NCBI GenBank assembly: GCA_001780895.1
Contig: MFJJ01000004.1
Span: forward strand, 1 to 13,693
Length of the DNA stretch: 13,693 bases
Source of the DNA: Candidatus Gottesmanbacteria bacterium RIFCSPHIGHO2_01_FULL_46_14
GTDB lineage: Bacteria > Patescibacteriota > Microgenomatia > UBA10105 > UBA927
Direction of reading: 5' to 3'
In this document: positions 12,442-13,693 of the stretch, piece by piece
Position numbering within the stretch: the first letter of the stretch is position 1
How the letters are laid out: the number at the start of each line of letters is the position of its first letter
The notes under the pieces: generated by a model
Told to the model about the DNA's origin: nothing
Databases searched by the model: none
Seen by the model: the letters and a program-made list of their open reading frames with translations, nothing else
Program-made: the position numbers and the translations under genes

Positions 12442-13693
12442 TTACGCTTTAATATTCGCGCTGAACATATCACTGGCTGTCTTTATAAGTTTTTCGTGGA
12501 CGGGGCGGATATCTTCATCAGTAAGGTTTTTTTCCCGTGACTGGTACGTTACATGGAGCGTACGAGTATCTTCGTATGTATCCAGGAGCGAGACATCGGC
12601 AATGAGGAGACTTACGGATTTGAGCGCTTCCATCATTGGACCAATGGCAGTTCTTGGCGGCATCACAAACGTAAAATCTTCGTAGACCGGCGGGTATTTT
12701 GGCGGCGGTTGATAGTGTTTAGTGGGTTTTGCATTCTGGATCAAACCATCAACGTCAATGACTAAAATCGTCCGAACTGATGAAAAGAGTATTTGTGCTG
12801 GCTGATTAGTTGCGCCAAAGAGACCGAAAATAGCATCTCGCAGTCCCGAAGCTTGTACATACTGATTACCCGTCCAGGCAACGATAAGCTGCGATTTTTC
12901 TAGAGGAAGATCACGAGAGCGGTATTCATACACCATCGATAATTCGAATAATTTGAGATCTTTCTTAAAAGAGAGATTCTGCTTCAACGCCTCCTCGATG
13001 CTTGGAACAAGTGATGGTCGCATGTAGACCCATTCACTCGAGAGCGGATTAGTAATTTTGTATGCTTTTGTTTTATCGGGGCTAAATTGATCCATGAGAT
13101 TTTCTGAAATCATGGAATAGGTATACGTTTCCGTGTATCCCCAATCGCGCAGACGAATTTTAAGTTCTTCTTCCCACTGGAGAGCTTTATCCGGTGTGGT
13201 CATCGGTGGAGCTGTGTCCGGAAGTGTCGGAACGATATTATGATAGCCGTAAATTCGCGCAAGTTCTTCGATGATATCCACATCAATTGTAATGTCCCTA
13301 CGAAAACTGGGAACGGTCACCGAAATTGCCTCTGCAGAAACCTGAGTTGCAAATCCCAAGCTTATCAGAATGTCTTTAATTTCTTTATCAGATAAATAGT
13401 TGCCAATATAATCATCTGCTTTTTGCCGTTTGACACAAACCGTATAGGGTTTAAACGGATGCTGATACAGATCATAGAGTTTACTTGCCACTTTCCCTCC
13501 GGTCAATTCCTTCATGAGTTCAATTCCCCGAGTCATAGCCGGTAGCACAAGCTCGCTGTCTATGTCTTTTTCAAAGAGTGTCGCTGCTTCGGTGCGATGA
13601 GCCAGTTCCATCGATGTTTTTCGAATGTGGGCGGGATCATAGGTTTGTAAGAAGAGCACAACGGTTTTTGTAGAAGCTTGAATGCTCGAATTC
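12442..13693 (-). CDS. pheT: Phenylalanyl-tRNA synthetase beta subunit, 5' end outside the window
   Basis: This is the C-terminal part of the beta chain of the alpha2-beta2 enzyme that charges tRNA-Phe. The frame is open to the window edge, with the family-typical segment IRKTSMELAHRTEAATLFEKDID near its beginning, so the N-terminal tRNA-binding and B3/B4 editing regions are missing only because of the cut. Within the visible ~417 residues are the B5 domain (VTVPSFRRDITIDVDIIEEL, then ARIYGY), the catalytically inactive class II-like core (NPLSSEWVYMRPSLVPS), and a C-terminal anticodon-binding FDX-ACB domain (YPPVYEDFTFVMP to the end). No promoter is visible. pheS would be expected upstream, outside the window. 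Confidence 0.96.
   Translation of the reverse strand, partial: NSSIQASTKTVVLFLQTYDPAHIRKTSMELAHRTEAATLFEKDIDSELVLPAMTRGIELMKELTGGKVASKLYDLYQHPFKPYTVCVKRQKADDYIGNYLSDKEIKDILISLGFATQVSAEAISVTVPSFRRDITIDVDIIEELARIYGYHNIVPTLPDTAPPMTTPDKALQWEEELKIRLRDWGYTETYTYSMISENLMDQFSPDKTKAYKITNPLSSEWVYMRPSLVPSIEEALKQNLSFKKDLKLFELSMVYEYRSRDLPLEKSQLIVAWTGNQYVQASGLRDAIFGLFGATNQPAQILFSSVRTILVIDVDGLIQNAKPTKHYQPPPKYPPVYEDFTFVMPPRTAIGPMMEALKSVSLLIADVSLLDTYEDTRTLHVTYQSREKNLTDEDIRPVHEKLIKTASDMFSANIKA

Overview
The window looks like a chromosomal segment of a streamlined bacterium, most likely a Candidate Phyla Radiation (Patescibacteria) lineage such as Microgenomates. The basis is compact minimal-length housekeeping genes, 1-4 nt gene overlaps, standard stop usage including TGA, and one dense information-processing operon. 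The lineage is an inference; no rRNA is present to confirm it.

Minus strand, 1-5.7 kb, is a tightly packed operon read right to left: tyrS, a 36-residue membrane miniprotein, recG, rpmF (bL32), nusB, rnc, rpsP (bS16), a KhpA-type KH protein and trmD. Starts and stops overlap or abut almost throughout. A strong internal promoter lies directly before rpsP.

Minus strand, 5.7-9.8 kb, is an AT-rich accessory stretch. It begins at a good sigma70 promoter (9779-9807), followed by a complete T-box riboswitch whose specifier codon reads UAC (Tyr). After the T-box terminator come an unrecognised gene apparently split by a -1 frameshift at an A8 run (9393 to 7625), a HisC-like class I/II aminotransferase, a 26-codon remnant of a second tyrS, then an MNT/HEPN gene pair, and finally the intact tyrS. 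The remnant and the intact tyrS share a 37-nt near-identical 5' end. This suggests that the MNT/HEPN pair plus the present tyrS, or the T-box part, arrived by recombination within tyrS. The Tyr T-box fits an ancestral operon that ended in tyrS.

Plus strand, 9.83-12.39 kb, holds one large bifunctional class A penicillin-binding protein with a C-terminal Ig-like domain. Its promoter overlaps the divergent T-box promoter. A perfect 19-bp hairpin separates it from the convergent 3' part of pheT, which runs off the right edge.

Most notable: a Tyr T-box in front of an uncharacterised frameshifted protein and an aminotransferase; the tyrS remnant/replacement scar; the hidden 36-aa membrane protein; and three promoters placed so that transcripts would start at, or within a base of, the start codon (leaderless geometry).
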